DNA of 8,172 nt from Pseudomonadota bacterium (GTDB lineage: Bacteria; Pseudomonadota; Alphaproteobacteria; Rhizobiales; Beijerinckiaceae), in the NCBI GenBank assembly GCA_023386115.1, contig JAEWKL010000686.1, positions 1 to 8,172 on the forward strand, read 5' to 3'. The position numbers were made by a program, and so were the translations under genes. Under the pieces are notes generated by a model. That model was not told the DNA's origin. It worked only from the letters and a program-made list of their open reading frames with translations, and did not search any database. Positions 1 through 6,682 of this stretch are shown in pieces (position 1 is the first letter of the stretch; every line of letters begins with the position of its first letter).

Positions 1-476
1 CCGACCAGACCAACCTCCTGGCGCTGAACGCCACGATCGAGGCGGCGCGCGCCGGGGCGGCGGGCCGCGGCTTCGCGGTCGTCGCCGCCGAGGTCAAGGA
101 ACTCGCCGGCCAGACCCCCCGCGCCCCCGCCGAGATCGCCGACCAGATCACCCGCATCCAGGGCTCGACCGCGCAGGCCGTCGCGGCGATCGGCGGCATC
201 GCCGGGCAGATCGGCGAGATCAGCACCGCCTCGACCGCCATCGCGGCGGCGGTGGAGGAGCAGGGCGCGGCAACCCATGAGATCGTCCGCAACGTCTCGG
301 AGGCCGCCAAGGGCACAGACGAGGTGACGGGCAGCGTCGTGCGGGTCGCGGGCGCGGCCGACGAGACGGGCGCGGCGGCGAGCCAGGTGCTGTCGGCGGC
401 GAGCGAGCTGTCGCGCCAATCCGAGCACCTGCGCGGGGAGGTGGGGCGGTTCCTCACCACCGTGCGGGCAGCGTGA
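1..476 (+). CDS. Methyl-accepting chemotaxis protein, C-terminal part (5' end outside window)
   Basis: Reading frame 3 is open from the window edge to a TGA at 474-476 and gives about 157 residues of the cytoplasmic signalling domain of a methyl-accepting chemotaxis protein. The first residues, [18 protein letters not shown], are the highly conserved segment next to the hairpin tip that contacts CheA and CheW. A long heptad-rich helix follows ([16 protein letters not shown], then [14 protein letters not shown]), typical of the descending arm that carries methylation sites. The protein ends in FLTTVRAA with no CheR-tethering pentapeptide. The sensory domain, membrane segments and HAMP region lie upstream of the window, so the ligand is unknown. 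Three residues depart from the usual consensus: Ala instead of Glu in ARAGEAGRGF (codon 57-59), and two prolines in the helix after AGQT (codons 117-119 and 126-128). Family assignment is firm; whether this copy signals normally is less certain. Confidence 0.95.
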   Translation, partial: DQTNLLALNATIEAARAGAAGRGFAVVAAEVKELAGQTPRAPAEIADQITRIQGSTAQAVAAIGGIAGQIGEISTASTAIAAAVEEQGAATHEIVRNVSEAAKGTDEVTGSVVRVAGAADETGAAASQVLSAASELSRQSEHLRGEVGRFLTTVRAA

Positions 477-530
477 GCGGCAAAGTCCGGTCCCGCCTCT
501 TCGCGTCTCGACGGGGCGTCGGCCTCGCCG

Positions 531-560
531 CGTCGCTCCGGGTGCTCACCCGGAACGACG
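531..560. repeat. Hairpin between convergent genes
   Basis: Bases 531-535 (CGTCG) pair with 556-560 (CGACG). After one mismatch, TCCGGGTG at 537-544 pairs with CACCCGGA at 547-554, leaving a very tight loop. It lies in the 203-bp gap between the chemoreceptor stop (476) and the stop of the DUF1275 gene (680), which converge. That position fits a bidirectional transcription stop, but neither strand has a T-run after the stem, so it is not a canonical intrinsic terminator. It could equally be a dispersed palindromic repeat. I see no gene in the rest of 477-679. Confidence 0.55.
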
Positions 561-679
561 AGCAGGCCTCGCCGATCCCGAGCGCGACCCCGGCATCGGG
601 CGCGGCGAGGCGGACGATCGCGAGATGATGGTCCGGCCGACGGCGGCGCGTCCGGGTGCCGATCGAAGGGCGGCCCGGA

Positions 680-1348
680 TCACGCCGCCTTGGCCGAAGC
701 CGGATCCAGGGCAGCCACGAGGATCAGCGCCGGGGCGAGGGCCAGGGCCGCGAGCCCCACGAGGTAATAGAAGAGCGCCGCCAGCCCGCAGCCGAGGGCG
801 AAGGCCGCGACGGCGGCGCTCATGCGGGCGATCCGTCGCCTCGCCGCGTGCTCGGCCGGCACGCCGCGCAGGAGATCGGCGAGATCGATCATGATCTGCG
901 TCGTCGTGCCGGTCATCAGGGTCGAGGGCGGTGCCTCGGGAAGATGCGCCCGGTGCGCCGCGTTCTGGATCGCCATCGCGGCGACCAGCACCATGCCGGT
1001 GAGGAGGGCCGCCGGGCGGTCGGCATCGGCGAACGGCCCGAGGGCGACGGCGAGGACAGTGCCGAGGGCCAGGAAGGCGCATTGGGCGGCGAGCAGCACC
1101 CGCAGGGCGGGCCGGCCCGTCTCGTCCAGGCGGCGGCTCGCCAAGCGGGTCAGGAGGACCGCGACGCAGAAGACCGGCAGCACCAGGAGCTTCGCCCAGG
1201 CGCCGGTGGCGCCGTGCACCATCGCGGCGCCGAAGGTCACGAAGTTGCCGGTGACGTGGGCGGTGAACAAGCCTTGCAGAGCGAGGAAGCCGATCGTGTC
1301 GACGGTGCCGCCGACGAAGCTCAGGATCTGGGCAAGGGACGGGCGCAT
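680..1348 (-). CDS. DUF1275 (YoaK-type) inner-membrane protein
   Basis: The protein is 222 residues and strongly hydrophobic, with about six predicted membrane segments (roughly residues 5-27, 33-45, 50-70, 80-105, 112-130 and 172-215, the last probably two helices). Two family signatures are visible: VDTIGFLALQGLFTAHVTGN near the N-terminus, and AIQNAAHRA followed by STLMTGTTTQIMIDL in the middle. These match the internally duplicated DUF1275/YoaK family, whose function is unknown. The chosen ATG (1346-1348) places the signature at the normal distance from the N-terminus. The frame stays open upstream, but that stretch is the porin gene read in another frame. No good Shine-Dalgarno is seen. 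Only 28 bp separate it from the porin stop, so it is probably the last gene of the minus-strand series, perhaps translated by re-initiation. A transport role is plausible but not shown. Confidence 0.88.
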   Translation of the reverse strand: MRPSLAQILSFVGGTVDTIGFLALQGLFTAHVTGNFVTFGAAMVHGATGAWAKLLVLPVFCVAVLLTRLASRRLDETGRPALRVLLAAQCAFLALGTVLAVALGPFADADRPAALLTGMVLVAAMAIQNAAHRAHLPEAPPSTLMTGTTTQIMIDLADLLRGVPAEHAARRRIARMSAAVAAFALGCGLAALFYYLVGLAALALAPALILVAALDPASAKAA

Positions 1349-1376
1349 GGGCTGATCCGCTGGAGGGAAGGGTGGT

Positions 1377-2780
1377 TCACCAGGCGTAGCGCAGCTCGAC
1401 GCCGAGATAGGTGCCGTCCTTGCCCCCCGCCCGGCGGATCGTGTCGCCGGCAGCGAAGCGCACTGCCTCGACCGCGCCGGTGAGACCGGGAGCGATGACG
1501 GTGTCGGCCCGCAGCTGGCCGTAGGCGCCGCTCCACAGATGCCCGCGGCCGGCGGTGCCCGGCACCGGGTTGCTCGGCTGAACGTAGATCGCGTCAGAAA
1601 TGGTCTGGCGCCATTGCAGCCCGAATGCGGCGCTGACCGCAAGGCCGGCGGCCGGGTGCACGGTCAGCGACGGCTTGAGGTGGAGAAGGTTGGCGTAGGA
1701 CGTGTAGCCGGCCAGGGTGAAGTAGTAGCCGTTCGGGAAGAGCGGGTTGAAGGTGCCGAGGACGCCGTCGTCGCGGCGGCCGTCACCGGAGGCGGCATCG
1801 CCCTGGAGGCCGAGGCGCGGTTGCCACGGCAGGTCGGCGAACGTGTAGCCGACGCGGCTGCCGGCCGCCCAGGCGGCGATGTCGTCGCGGCCGACGCGCC
1901 CGAACTGGCCCATCGCCTCGAGATCCCAGTCGAACCCGCCCATGCTGCCTGCATAGCGGATGTCGAGGACGTGGCGGGTCTCCATGCCGGCGGCATCGAG
2001 GAAGCGGGCGCCATCGCGTTCGTAGAGGCCCCAATAGGCCGAGAGTTCCTGGTCGCCCAGGACCTTGCGCTCGACCCGCAGCGTGCTGAAGCGGAACGCG
2101 CTCGTGGAGATGTCGTCGAAGGGCTCGGCGAAGCGGTACTGCACCGGCTGGCTGACGAAGCCGAGGACGCGCCACGGACCGGATTCCCAATCGGCCCAGA
2201 CCGCGTCGAAGGATTGGCGGACGTTGGGCCCGTCGCGCGAGGAGACGAAGCGCTGCAGGTCGAAGGCGAAGTCCTGGCGCCCGACCCGCGCCTTGACGGT
2301 CCCGTCCTCGCCCGTGGCGCTGTAGGACAGGAAGGCGAGGCGCAGATCGAGGATGTTCTCGTCGACCGAGGTGACGACGCGCTTTCCCGGCGCGCGCACG
2401 TCCTCCACCTGCGCGAAGATCTGCCAGTTCTCGTTCAGGCGCGCGTCGAGGTGGATCTGCAGGCGCTGCAGCAGGTAGGAATCGCCCCGTGGCCCGCCGA
2501 TGCCGAAGGCCGGCGTGCGGTTGCTCTCGACGCGCTCGCGCAGGGTCAGGCCCAGCGACAGGTAGCTCTTCGGGTCGGCGGCGAAGAGCGGGATGTATTT
2601 CAGGCCGTCGAAGGCATGCGTGCGCCGGGCCGGGTCGGCGAGCCCCGACCAATCCTCGGCCCAGCGGTTCGTCTTCGTCGCCGGCCGGGTGACGGCGTCG
2701 GACGCGACGTCCTGGGCGCGCACGCCGGGGCTCGGCAGCGCGCAGAGCGCGACGAGCAGACCCGGCCGCGCGATCCTCAC
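1377..2780 (-). CDS. Outer-membrane beta-barrel, alginate-export (porin) family
   Basis: Starting at GTG (2778-2780), the product is 467 residues. Its first 22 or so, fMRIARPGLLVALCALPSPGVRA then QD, form a short Sec signal peptide. The mature start WAEDWSGLADPARR, then LKYIPL, SYLSLGLTLRERVE and YLLQRLQIHLDARL, resembles the alginate-export-type barrel family (Pfam alginate_exp), many members of which are general porins in alphaproteobacteria. Alternating hydrophobic and polar strands continue to the end, and the protein finishes in ELRYAW, a terminal aromatic residue as expected for recognition by the BAM complex. The GTG overlaps the TGA of the VOC gene (GTGA), which points to translational coupling and fixes the start. 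The open frame continues about 150 residues upstream, but only as a shadow of the VOC gene. Alginate itself is not implied as substrate; more likely this is a diffusion channel for the compound handled by the neighbours. Confidence 0.88.
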   Translation of the reverse strand: MRIARPGLLVALCALPSPGVRAQDVASDAVTRPATKTNRWAEDWSGLADPARRTHAFDGLKYIPLFAADPKSYLSLGLTLRERVESNRTPAFGIGGPRGDSYLLQRLQIHLDARLNENWQIFAQVEDVRAPGKRVVTSVDENILDLRLAFLSYSATGEDGTVKARVGRQDFAFDLQRFVSSRDGPNVRQSFDAVWADWESGPWRVLGFVSQPVQYRFAEPFDDISTSAFRFSTLRVERKVLGDQELSAYWGLYERDGARFLDAAGMETRHVLDIRYAGSMGGFDWDLEAMGQFGRVGRDDIAAWAAGSRVGYTFADLPWQPRLGLQGDAASGDGRRDDGVLGTFNPLFPNGYYFTLAGYTSYANLLHLKPSLTVHPAAGLAVSAAFGLQWRQTISDAIYVQPSNPVPGTAGRGHLWSGAYGQLRADTVIAPGLTGAVEAVRFAAGDTIRRAGGKDGTYLGVELRYAW

Positions 2781-3676
2781 CGGGGCGCCGCGCCGGATTG
2801 ATGGATCTCCGCGACGTAGCCGCCGGGGAAGCGCACCATCGCGGCATTCCGGTCGCCGGCGGTGTAGGGCGCGACCAGCACGCTCGCGCCGGCGACCTTC
2901 GCCTTGGCGAGGGTGTCGGCGAGGTCCGCGACCTCGTAGCCGGTGGTCTCGTGACCGTAGGGGTAGGGCAGGTGGCCATCGGTCACCAGCACGGTCAGGC
3001 GGCCGAAATCCGAGGTCAGCCGCAGGCGCCGGTAGCTGTCGCCCGGCCGGCCGATCTCGATGCCGGGGGCCTTCGGCTCGTCCGAGACCACCCGCCCCTG
3101 CGAGAAGCGGCGGAAGCCGCCGACGAAGGCCTCGACGCTGTCGGGCGAGACGTAGACGCGGTTCTCCGGCACCGTCGCGAAGGGCGCGTAGTCGGGCTTG
3201 GTCGTGTGCCAGTAGAGCTGCATGGCGACGCCGCCCGGCCATTGGATGACGGCGTCGCGGCCGATCGGGTCGGGAAAGGTCTGGACGATCACCGCGGCGC
3301 CGGCCGAGCGGGCGGCGGCGACCGCCGCGTCGATGTCGGTGACGAGGTAGCCGGTCCGCTCGGCTCCGAAGGGGTAGGGGATCGGCGTCTTGAAGCCGAA
3401 CAGCGAGACGGTCCCGACCGGCGTCTGGATCAGCTGCGAGGTGGTGCTCGACGGCGTCGGAGTCACGGTCGCGACGACCTGCTTGGTGCTCTGCCCGCCG
3501 AAGGTGGCCGTGAAGCTCTCGACGAAGCGGTCGACATCCTCGGGTGCGACGTAGACGTGGGTGGTGTCGTATTGCGGGGCGACCGCGACCTTGGTGCCGT
3601 CCGCGACGTCACGGGCCTGCACCGGGCCGGCGAGGAGGGCGGCCGCGAGGAGAGAGGCGGCGAGGGTGCGTTTCAT
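2777..3676 (-). CDS. Exported tandem VOC (glyoxalase-fold) protein
   Basis: The 299-residue product begins with a clear Sec signal peptide (MKRTLAASLLAAALLAGPVQA, residues 1-21) and should be periplasmic. The rest is two VOC-type domains, about 37-158 and 170-295. They share an internal repeat, PYPFGAERTGY (100-110) and PYPYGHETTGY (237-247), and each ends in a WPGG/FPGG turn followed by a strand (AMQLYWH, VAEIHQ). Glyoxalase-fold enzymes bind a divalent metal through His/Glu/Gln residues. H40 and Q153 in domain 1 and E290 in domain 2 are candidates, but N172 replaces the first His in domain 2, so metal chemistry is doubtful. VOC proteins are usually cytoplasmic, so export is noteworthy and a binding role is possible. 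The start has a GGAG 6-7 bases upstream, partly inside a small CCGG...CCGG inverted repeat (3685-3700). The stop overlaps the porin GTG. Confidence 0.85.
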   Translation of the reverse strand: MKRTLAASLLAAALLAGPVQARDVADGTKVAVAPQYDTTHVYVAPEDVDRFVESFTATFGGQSTKQVVATVTPTPSSTTSQLIQTPVGTVSLFGFKTPIPYPFGAERTGYLVTDIDAAVAAARSAGAAVIVQTFPDPIGRDAVIQWPGGVAMQLYWHTTKPDYAPFATVPENRVYVSPDSVEAFVGGFRRFSQGRVVSDEPKAPGIEIGRPGDSYRRLRLTSDFGRLTVLVTDGHLPYPYGHETTGYEVADLADTLAKAKVAGASVLVAPYTAGDRNAAMVRFPGGYVAEIHQSGAAPR

Positions 3677-3740
3677 GGCGATCTCCGGGCCTTGGGCCGG
3701 TGATGAAGTGTGTCCGAGAATAGACGAGGCGCGTCCTCTC

Positions 3741-3770
3741 ACCCGTCCCCCGCTTCTGCGGGGGAGGGGT
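3741..3770. repeat. GC-rich hairpin in the amidohydrolase-VOC gap
   Basis: CCCCCGC (3747-3753) and GCGGGGG (3758-3764) form a stem around the loop TTCT. Pairing continues outward with T3746-A3765 and, after one G-G mismatch, ACCC (3741-3744) with GGGT (3767-3770), a stem of about 12 pairs. It begins 13 bases after the amidohydrolase stop on the minus strand and ends 64 bases before the VOC start. It is the only strong structure within the minus-strand series, and the 106-bp gap is the only large one. No T-run follows on the minus strand, so it may slow transcription or stabilise the upstream mRNA rather than terminate it. Its GC-rich sequence resembles dispersed palindromic repeats of high-GC alphaproteobacteria. 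Confidence 0.65.
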
Positions 3771-3782
3771 CGGAGCGGCGCT

Positions 3783-5672
3783 TCACACCGCCCAGCACGC
3801 GCAGCCGAGCGCGCCCCAGAAGCTCTTCAGGTCCGCGACCGGCGCCTGCGACGACCAGGCGGTCGCGTGGGAATGGCCGTGCAGCCCGCACGACATCGCG
3901 CAACCGCAGGACGCGCTCGCCTCGCGTGCCACCACGGCGTCCGCCCGCACCGGGCGCTCGCCCCAGGCGCCGTAGCCCTTGAAGGTGCGCACCGGCGACC
4001 AGTCCGGCATCGCCGGGGGCGGGGGATTGCCGTCGAGGGCCGAGAAGAGGCCCGCCGCGTACACCACCTTGCCGCCCACGACCGTCAGGTCGCTCACCGT
4101 GTCGGGGAGTTCGGCCTCGGGGCAGGCGAGCACGTCGCGGTCCGGCACGATCAGGTCGGCGAGCTGACCGACCTGGATGCGGCCCTTCTTGCCGTCCTCG
4201 TTCGAGAACCAGGTCACCTTCTCGGTCCACAGCCGCAGGGCGGTCTCGCGGTCGAGGCAGTTGCGGCGGGGCGTCAGCTGCATCCCGCCGACCGTGCGGC
4301 CGGTGACGAGCCAGGAGATCGCGACCCAGGGGTTGTAGGAGGCGACCCGCGTCGCGTCGGTGCCGGCCGAGACCGGCACGCCCTTCTCCAGCATCCGCGC
4401 CACCGGCGGAGTCGCGGCGGCGGCGCCGTGACCGTAGCGCTCGACGAAGTATTCGCCCTGGTAGGCCATCCGATGCTGGATCGCGATGCCGCCCCCCAGA
4501 GCCGCGATCCGGTCGATCGAGGCCTCCGAGATCGTCTCGGCGTGGTCGAAGAACCAGTTCAGGCCCTGGAGCGGGATGTCCTGGTTGACCCGCTCGAACA
4601 CGTCGAGCGCGCGCGAGATCGTCTCGTCGTAGGTGGCGTGCAGGCGCCACGGCCAGCGGTTCTCGGCCAGCACCCGCACCACGCCCTCGAGCTCGCCCTC
4701 CATCTCGGGCGCCATGTCGGGCCGCGGCTGGCGGAAATCCTCGAAATCGGCGGCCGAGAAGACCAGCATCTCGCCGGCACCGTTGTGGCGGAAGTAGTCG
4801 TCGCCCTGCTTGTAGCGGGACGATGCCGTCCAGGCGAGGAAGTCCTCCTTCTCGGCCTTGGGCTTCTGAGTGAACAGGTTGTAGGCGAGCCGCACCGTGA
4901 GCTGGCCGGCCTCGGCGAGGGTGCGGACGACCTCGTAATCCTCCGGGTAGTTCTGGAAGCCGCCGCCGGCATCGATCGCCCCGGTCACGCCGAGGCGGTT
5001 CAGTTCGCGCATGAAGTGGCGGGTGGAGTTGACCTGATACGCGAAGGGGAGCTTCGGCCCCTTGGCGAGCGTGGCGTAGAGGATCGCGGCGTTCGGCTTG
5101 GCGAGCAGCAGCCCGGTCGGGTTGCCGGACGCATCGCGCAGAATCGAGCCGCCGGGCGGCTCGGGCGTGTCCCTCGTGTAGCCGACGGCGCGGAGCGCCG
5201 CGGCGTTGAGGAGTGCCCGGTCGTAGAGGTGGAGCAGGAAGACCGGCGTGTCGGGGGCGACGGCGTTCAGTTCTTCCAGCGTCGGCAGGCGCTTCTCGGC
5301 GAACTGGTGCTCGGTGAAGCCGCCGACGACGCGCACCCATTGCGGCGGCGGCGTCACCGCCACCTGGCGCTTGAGCATCGCCATCGCGTCGGCCAGCGAG
5401 CGCACGCCGTCCCAGCGCAGCTCCATGTTGAAGTTGAGCCCGCCGCGGATCAGGTGCAGGTGGTTGTCGATGAGGCCGGGCAGCACCCGGCGGCCCTTCA
5501 GGTCGACGACCCGCGTCTCCGGTCCGGCGAGCCCCATCACCTCGCGGTCGGACCCGACCGCCGTGAAGACGCCGTCCGTGATCGCGACCGCGGAGGCGGC
5601 GGGATGGCCCGGATCGAGCGTGGTGACGAGGCCGCCGCGCAGGATCAGGTCGGGGTGAGCCACAGCGCTCAA
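3783..5672 (-). CDS. Amidohydrolase-family (YtcJ-like) metal hydrolase with Cys/His-rich C-terminus
   Basis: The 629-residue product is a long amidohydrolase of the amidohydro_3/YtcJ group: an N-terminal beta region (DLILRGGLVTTLDP), the signature LPGLIDNHLHL with metal-binding H71 and H73, further candidate ligands H345 (WRLHATYDE) and H377 (FFDHAE), and D439 in SAGTD. It closes with GQLADLIVPDRD, which returns to the beta domain. There is no signal peptide, so it is cytoplasmic. Family members hydrolyse C-N bonds in cyclic amides, N-acyl compounds and similar substrates; this substrate is unknown. The chosen start is TTG (5670-5672), because GAGGAG lies six bases upstream; a GTG nine bases downstream (5661-5663) is the alternative. 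The last 47 residues hold five Cys and three His (C589, C591, C595, H598, H600, H602, C624, C626), not part of the usual family fold. It lies 47 bp after the XapX gene. Confidence 0.9.
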   Translation of the reverse strand: MSAVAHPDLILRGGLVTTLDPGHPAASAVAITDGVFTAVGSDREVMGLAGPETRVVDLKGRRVLPGLIDNHLHLIRGGLNFNMELRWDGVRSLADAMAMLKRQVAVTPPPQWVRVVGGFTEHQFAEKRLPTLEELNAVAPDTPVFLLHLYDRALLNAAALRAVGYTRDTPEPPGGSILRDASGNPTGLLLAKPNAAILYATLAKGPKLPFAYQVNSTRHFMRELNRLGVTGAIDAGGGFQNYPEDYEVVRTLAEAGQLTVRLAYNLFTQKPKAEKEDFLAWTASSRYKQGDDYFRHNGAGEMLVFSAADFEDFRQPRPDMAPEMEGELEGVVRVLAENRWPWRLHATYDETISRALDVFERVNQDIPLQGLNWFFDHAETISEASIDRIAALGGGIAIQHRMAYQGEYFVERYGHGAAAATPPVARMLEKGVPVSAGTDATRVASYNPWVAISWLVTGRTVGGMQLTPRRNCLDRETALRLWTEKVTWFSNEDGKKGRIQVGQLADLIVPDRDVLACPEAELPDTVSDLTVVGGKVVYAAGLFSALDGNPPPPAMPDWSPVRTFKGYGAWGERPVRADAVVAREASASCGCAMSCGLHGHSHATAWSSQAPVADLKSFWGALGCACWAV

Positions 5673-5719
5673 TCGAAGCTCCTCGGTCGGGATGATCGGG
5701 TGGGCCGCCGGCCGTTCGG

Positions 5720-5953
5720 TCAGGCCGGCGGGTGTCTCGGCGCCTTCGGCTCGACCGCGAAGCTCTTGCGGTGGAGCAGGCTCGACAGCGCGGCCGGATG
5801 GCCGCGCCAGGACGAGACGGCCATCTCGCCGGCCAGGATGCCGAGGAGGCCGACGAGGGCGATGATCGGCGGCGCGGGCGACTTCACGCCGATCAGCCCG
5901 TAAGCGACGCCGACCGCGAGGCCGGCGCCGAGGGAGAGGAGGTACGGCAGCAT
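5720..5953 (-). CDS. XapX-domain small membrane protein
   Basis: This 77-residue protein has two hydrophobic segments (about residues 3-21 and 29-46). Around them lie MLPYLLSLGAGLAVGVAYGL, the conserved turn VKSPAPPIIALVGLLGILAGE and a short charged C-terminal tail. The pattern, especially KSPAPPxIALVGLLGxLxGE, matches the XapX domain family (DUF1427), small inner-membrane proteins of unknown function. It sits 33 bp after the isochorismatase-fold hydrolase and 47 bp before the amidohydrolase, same strand, so co-transcription is likely. No convincing Shine-Dalgarno precedes the ATG (5951-5953), but this start gives the full-length domain. A role in moving the hydrolases' substrate or product across the inner membrane is only a guess; two helices would have to oligomerise to form a carrier. 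Confidence 0.87.
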   Translation of the reverse strand: MLPYLLSLGAGLAVGVAYGLIGVKSPAPPIIALVGLLGILAGEMAVSSWRGHPAALSSLLHRKSFAVEPKAPRHPPA

Positions 5954-5986
5954 CGCGCGCGCCGACGTGGTTCGACGACCTTGGGC

Positions 5987-6643
5987 TCAGTGGCCCTCGG
6001 ACGCGCCGAACATCGACTTGGCGTAGATGATGCCCAGGCCGTAGGCGCCGCCGTACTTCTTGGCGATGCCGGTGGTCATCTCGTAGGTCTCGGTGCGGGC
6101 CCAGTCGCGCTGCAATTCCAGCATGTATTGCAGCGAGGTCATCGGCTGCACGCCGGCCTGGATCATCCGCTGCATCGCGCGCTCGTGCGCCTCGTCGGAG
6201 ACGTCGCCGCAGGCATCGGCGATGACGTAGACCTCGAAGCCCTGGTCGAGGGCCGAGAGGGTCGGGCCGACGATGCAGACCGAAGTCCACAGACCGGCGA
6301 AGACGAGGCGGTCCTTGCCGATCTCCGACACCCGGGCCACCACGGCGGCGTCCTCCCAGGTGTTCATCGAGGTGCGGTCGAGGAGCTTCTCTTCGGGGAA
6401 GGCCGAGGTGATCTCCTCGAACATCGGCCCCGAGAAGCTCTTCTCGGCCACCGTCGTCAGCACCGTCGACACGCCGAAGCCGGCTGCGGCGCGCGACACC
6501 AGGGCGGCGTTGTTGCGCAGGGTCACGGCGTCGATCGACTTCGTCGCGAAGGACATCTGCGACTGGAAGTCGATCATGATCAGCGTGTGATCGTGCGGCG
6601 AGACGAGGCGCTTGCCGGGCGTCGGCGTCGCTGTGATGGGCAT
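5987..6643 (-). CDS. Isochorismatase-fold cysteine hydrolase, YcaC-like
   Basis: The product has 218 residues, normal for the family. The isochorismatase-fold active site is visible: D25 in LIMIDFQ, R90 in DRTSMNTWED (the family has Lys or Arg here; YcaC-type proteins show a similar R..NAW segment) and the nucleophile C123 in AGLWTSVCIVGPTLSAL. The later stretch FEVYVIADACGDVSDEAHERAMQRMIQAG and LELQRDWAR is also YcaC-like. Such enzymes hydrolyse amides or related C-N bonds through a cysteine thioester; many YcaC relatives have no known substrate. It is cytoplasmic, with no signal peptide. The ATG (6641-6643) is supported by AAGGAG nine bases upstream. It is the first gene of the minus-strand series, and a 24-bp palindrome abuts its ribosome-binding site, suggesting control at this point. 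The C-terminus (GGAYGLGIIYAKSMFG) extends slightly beyond the core fold. Confidence 0.92.
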   Translation of the reverse strand: MPITATPTPGKRLVSPHDHTLIMIDFQSQMSFATKSIDAVTLRNNAALVSRAAAGFGVSTVLTTVAEKSFSGPMFEEITSAFPEEKLLDRTSMNTWEDAAVVARVSEIGKDRLVFAGLWTSVCIVGPTLSALDQGFEVYVIADACGDVSDEAHERAMQRMIQAGVQPMTSLQYMLELQRDWARTETYEMTTGIAKKYGGAYGLGIIYAKSMFGASEGH

Positions 6644-6658
6644 GATGTCAGACTCCTT

Positions 6659-6682
6659 CGCACCGCCCGTTCGGACGGTGCG
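6659..6682. promoter_or_regulatory. 24-bp imperfect palindrome, candidate operator or leader hairpin
   Basis: Two 11-base arms (6659-6669 and 6672-6682) around TT are inverted copies with a single mismatch (C6666/A6675). The outer seven pairs are CGCACCG/CGGTGCG. On the minus strand the palindrome ends one base before the AAGGAG of the hydrolase gene. Size and symmetry fit the site of a dimeric repressor (for example TetR- or GntR-type), but the same bases would form a stable mRNA hairpin beside the ribosome-binding site. A near-copy of part of one arm, differing in one base of nine (CGGACCGTG, 6689-6697), lies 17 bases further upstream. No regulator gene is present in the window. Confidence 0.55.

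Noticed and set aside
1539..2801. Long + strand open frame opposite the porin
   Set aside because: Antisense shadow of the beta-barrel gene, with no recognisable domain and skewed composition.
2781..3242. N-terminal extension of the porin
   Set aside because: The extension is an out-of-frame shadow of the VOC gene; the GTG at 2778-2780 gives a signal peptide and a typical GTGA overlap.
3741..3770. Intrinsic (rho-independent) terminator
   Set aside because: The stem is strong, but no T-run follows on either strand, so only a hairpin is annotated.
3561..5903. Very long open frame on the + strand (about 780 codons) opposite the amidohydrolase and VOC genes
   Set aside because: The translation is rich in Arg, Gly, Val and Glu without recognisable domains, and it lies antisense to genes with clear catalytic motifs. 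Such frames are common opposite GC-rich genes.
5673..6290. Possible N-terminal extension or fusion of the amidohydrolase, since its frame is open far upstream
   Set aside because: The extra residues are Arg/Ala-rich and overlap the XapX and hydrolase genes. A TTG with GAGGAG six bases upstream gives a normal amidohydrolase N-terminus.
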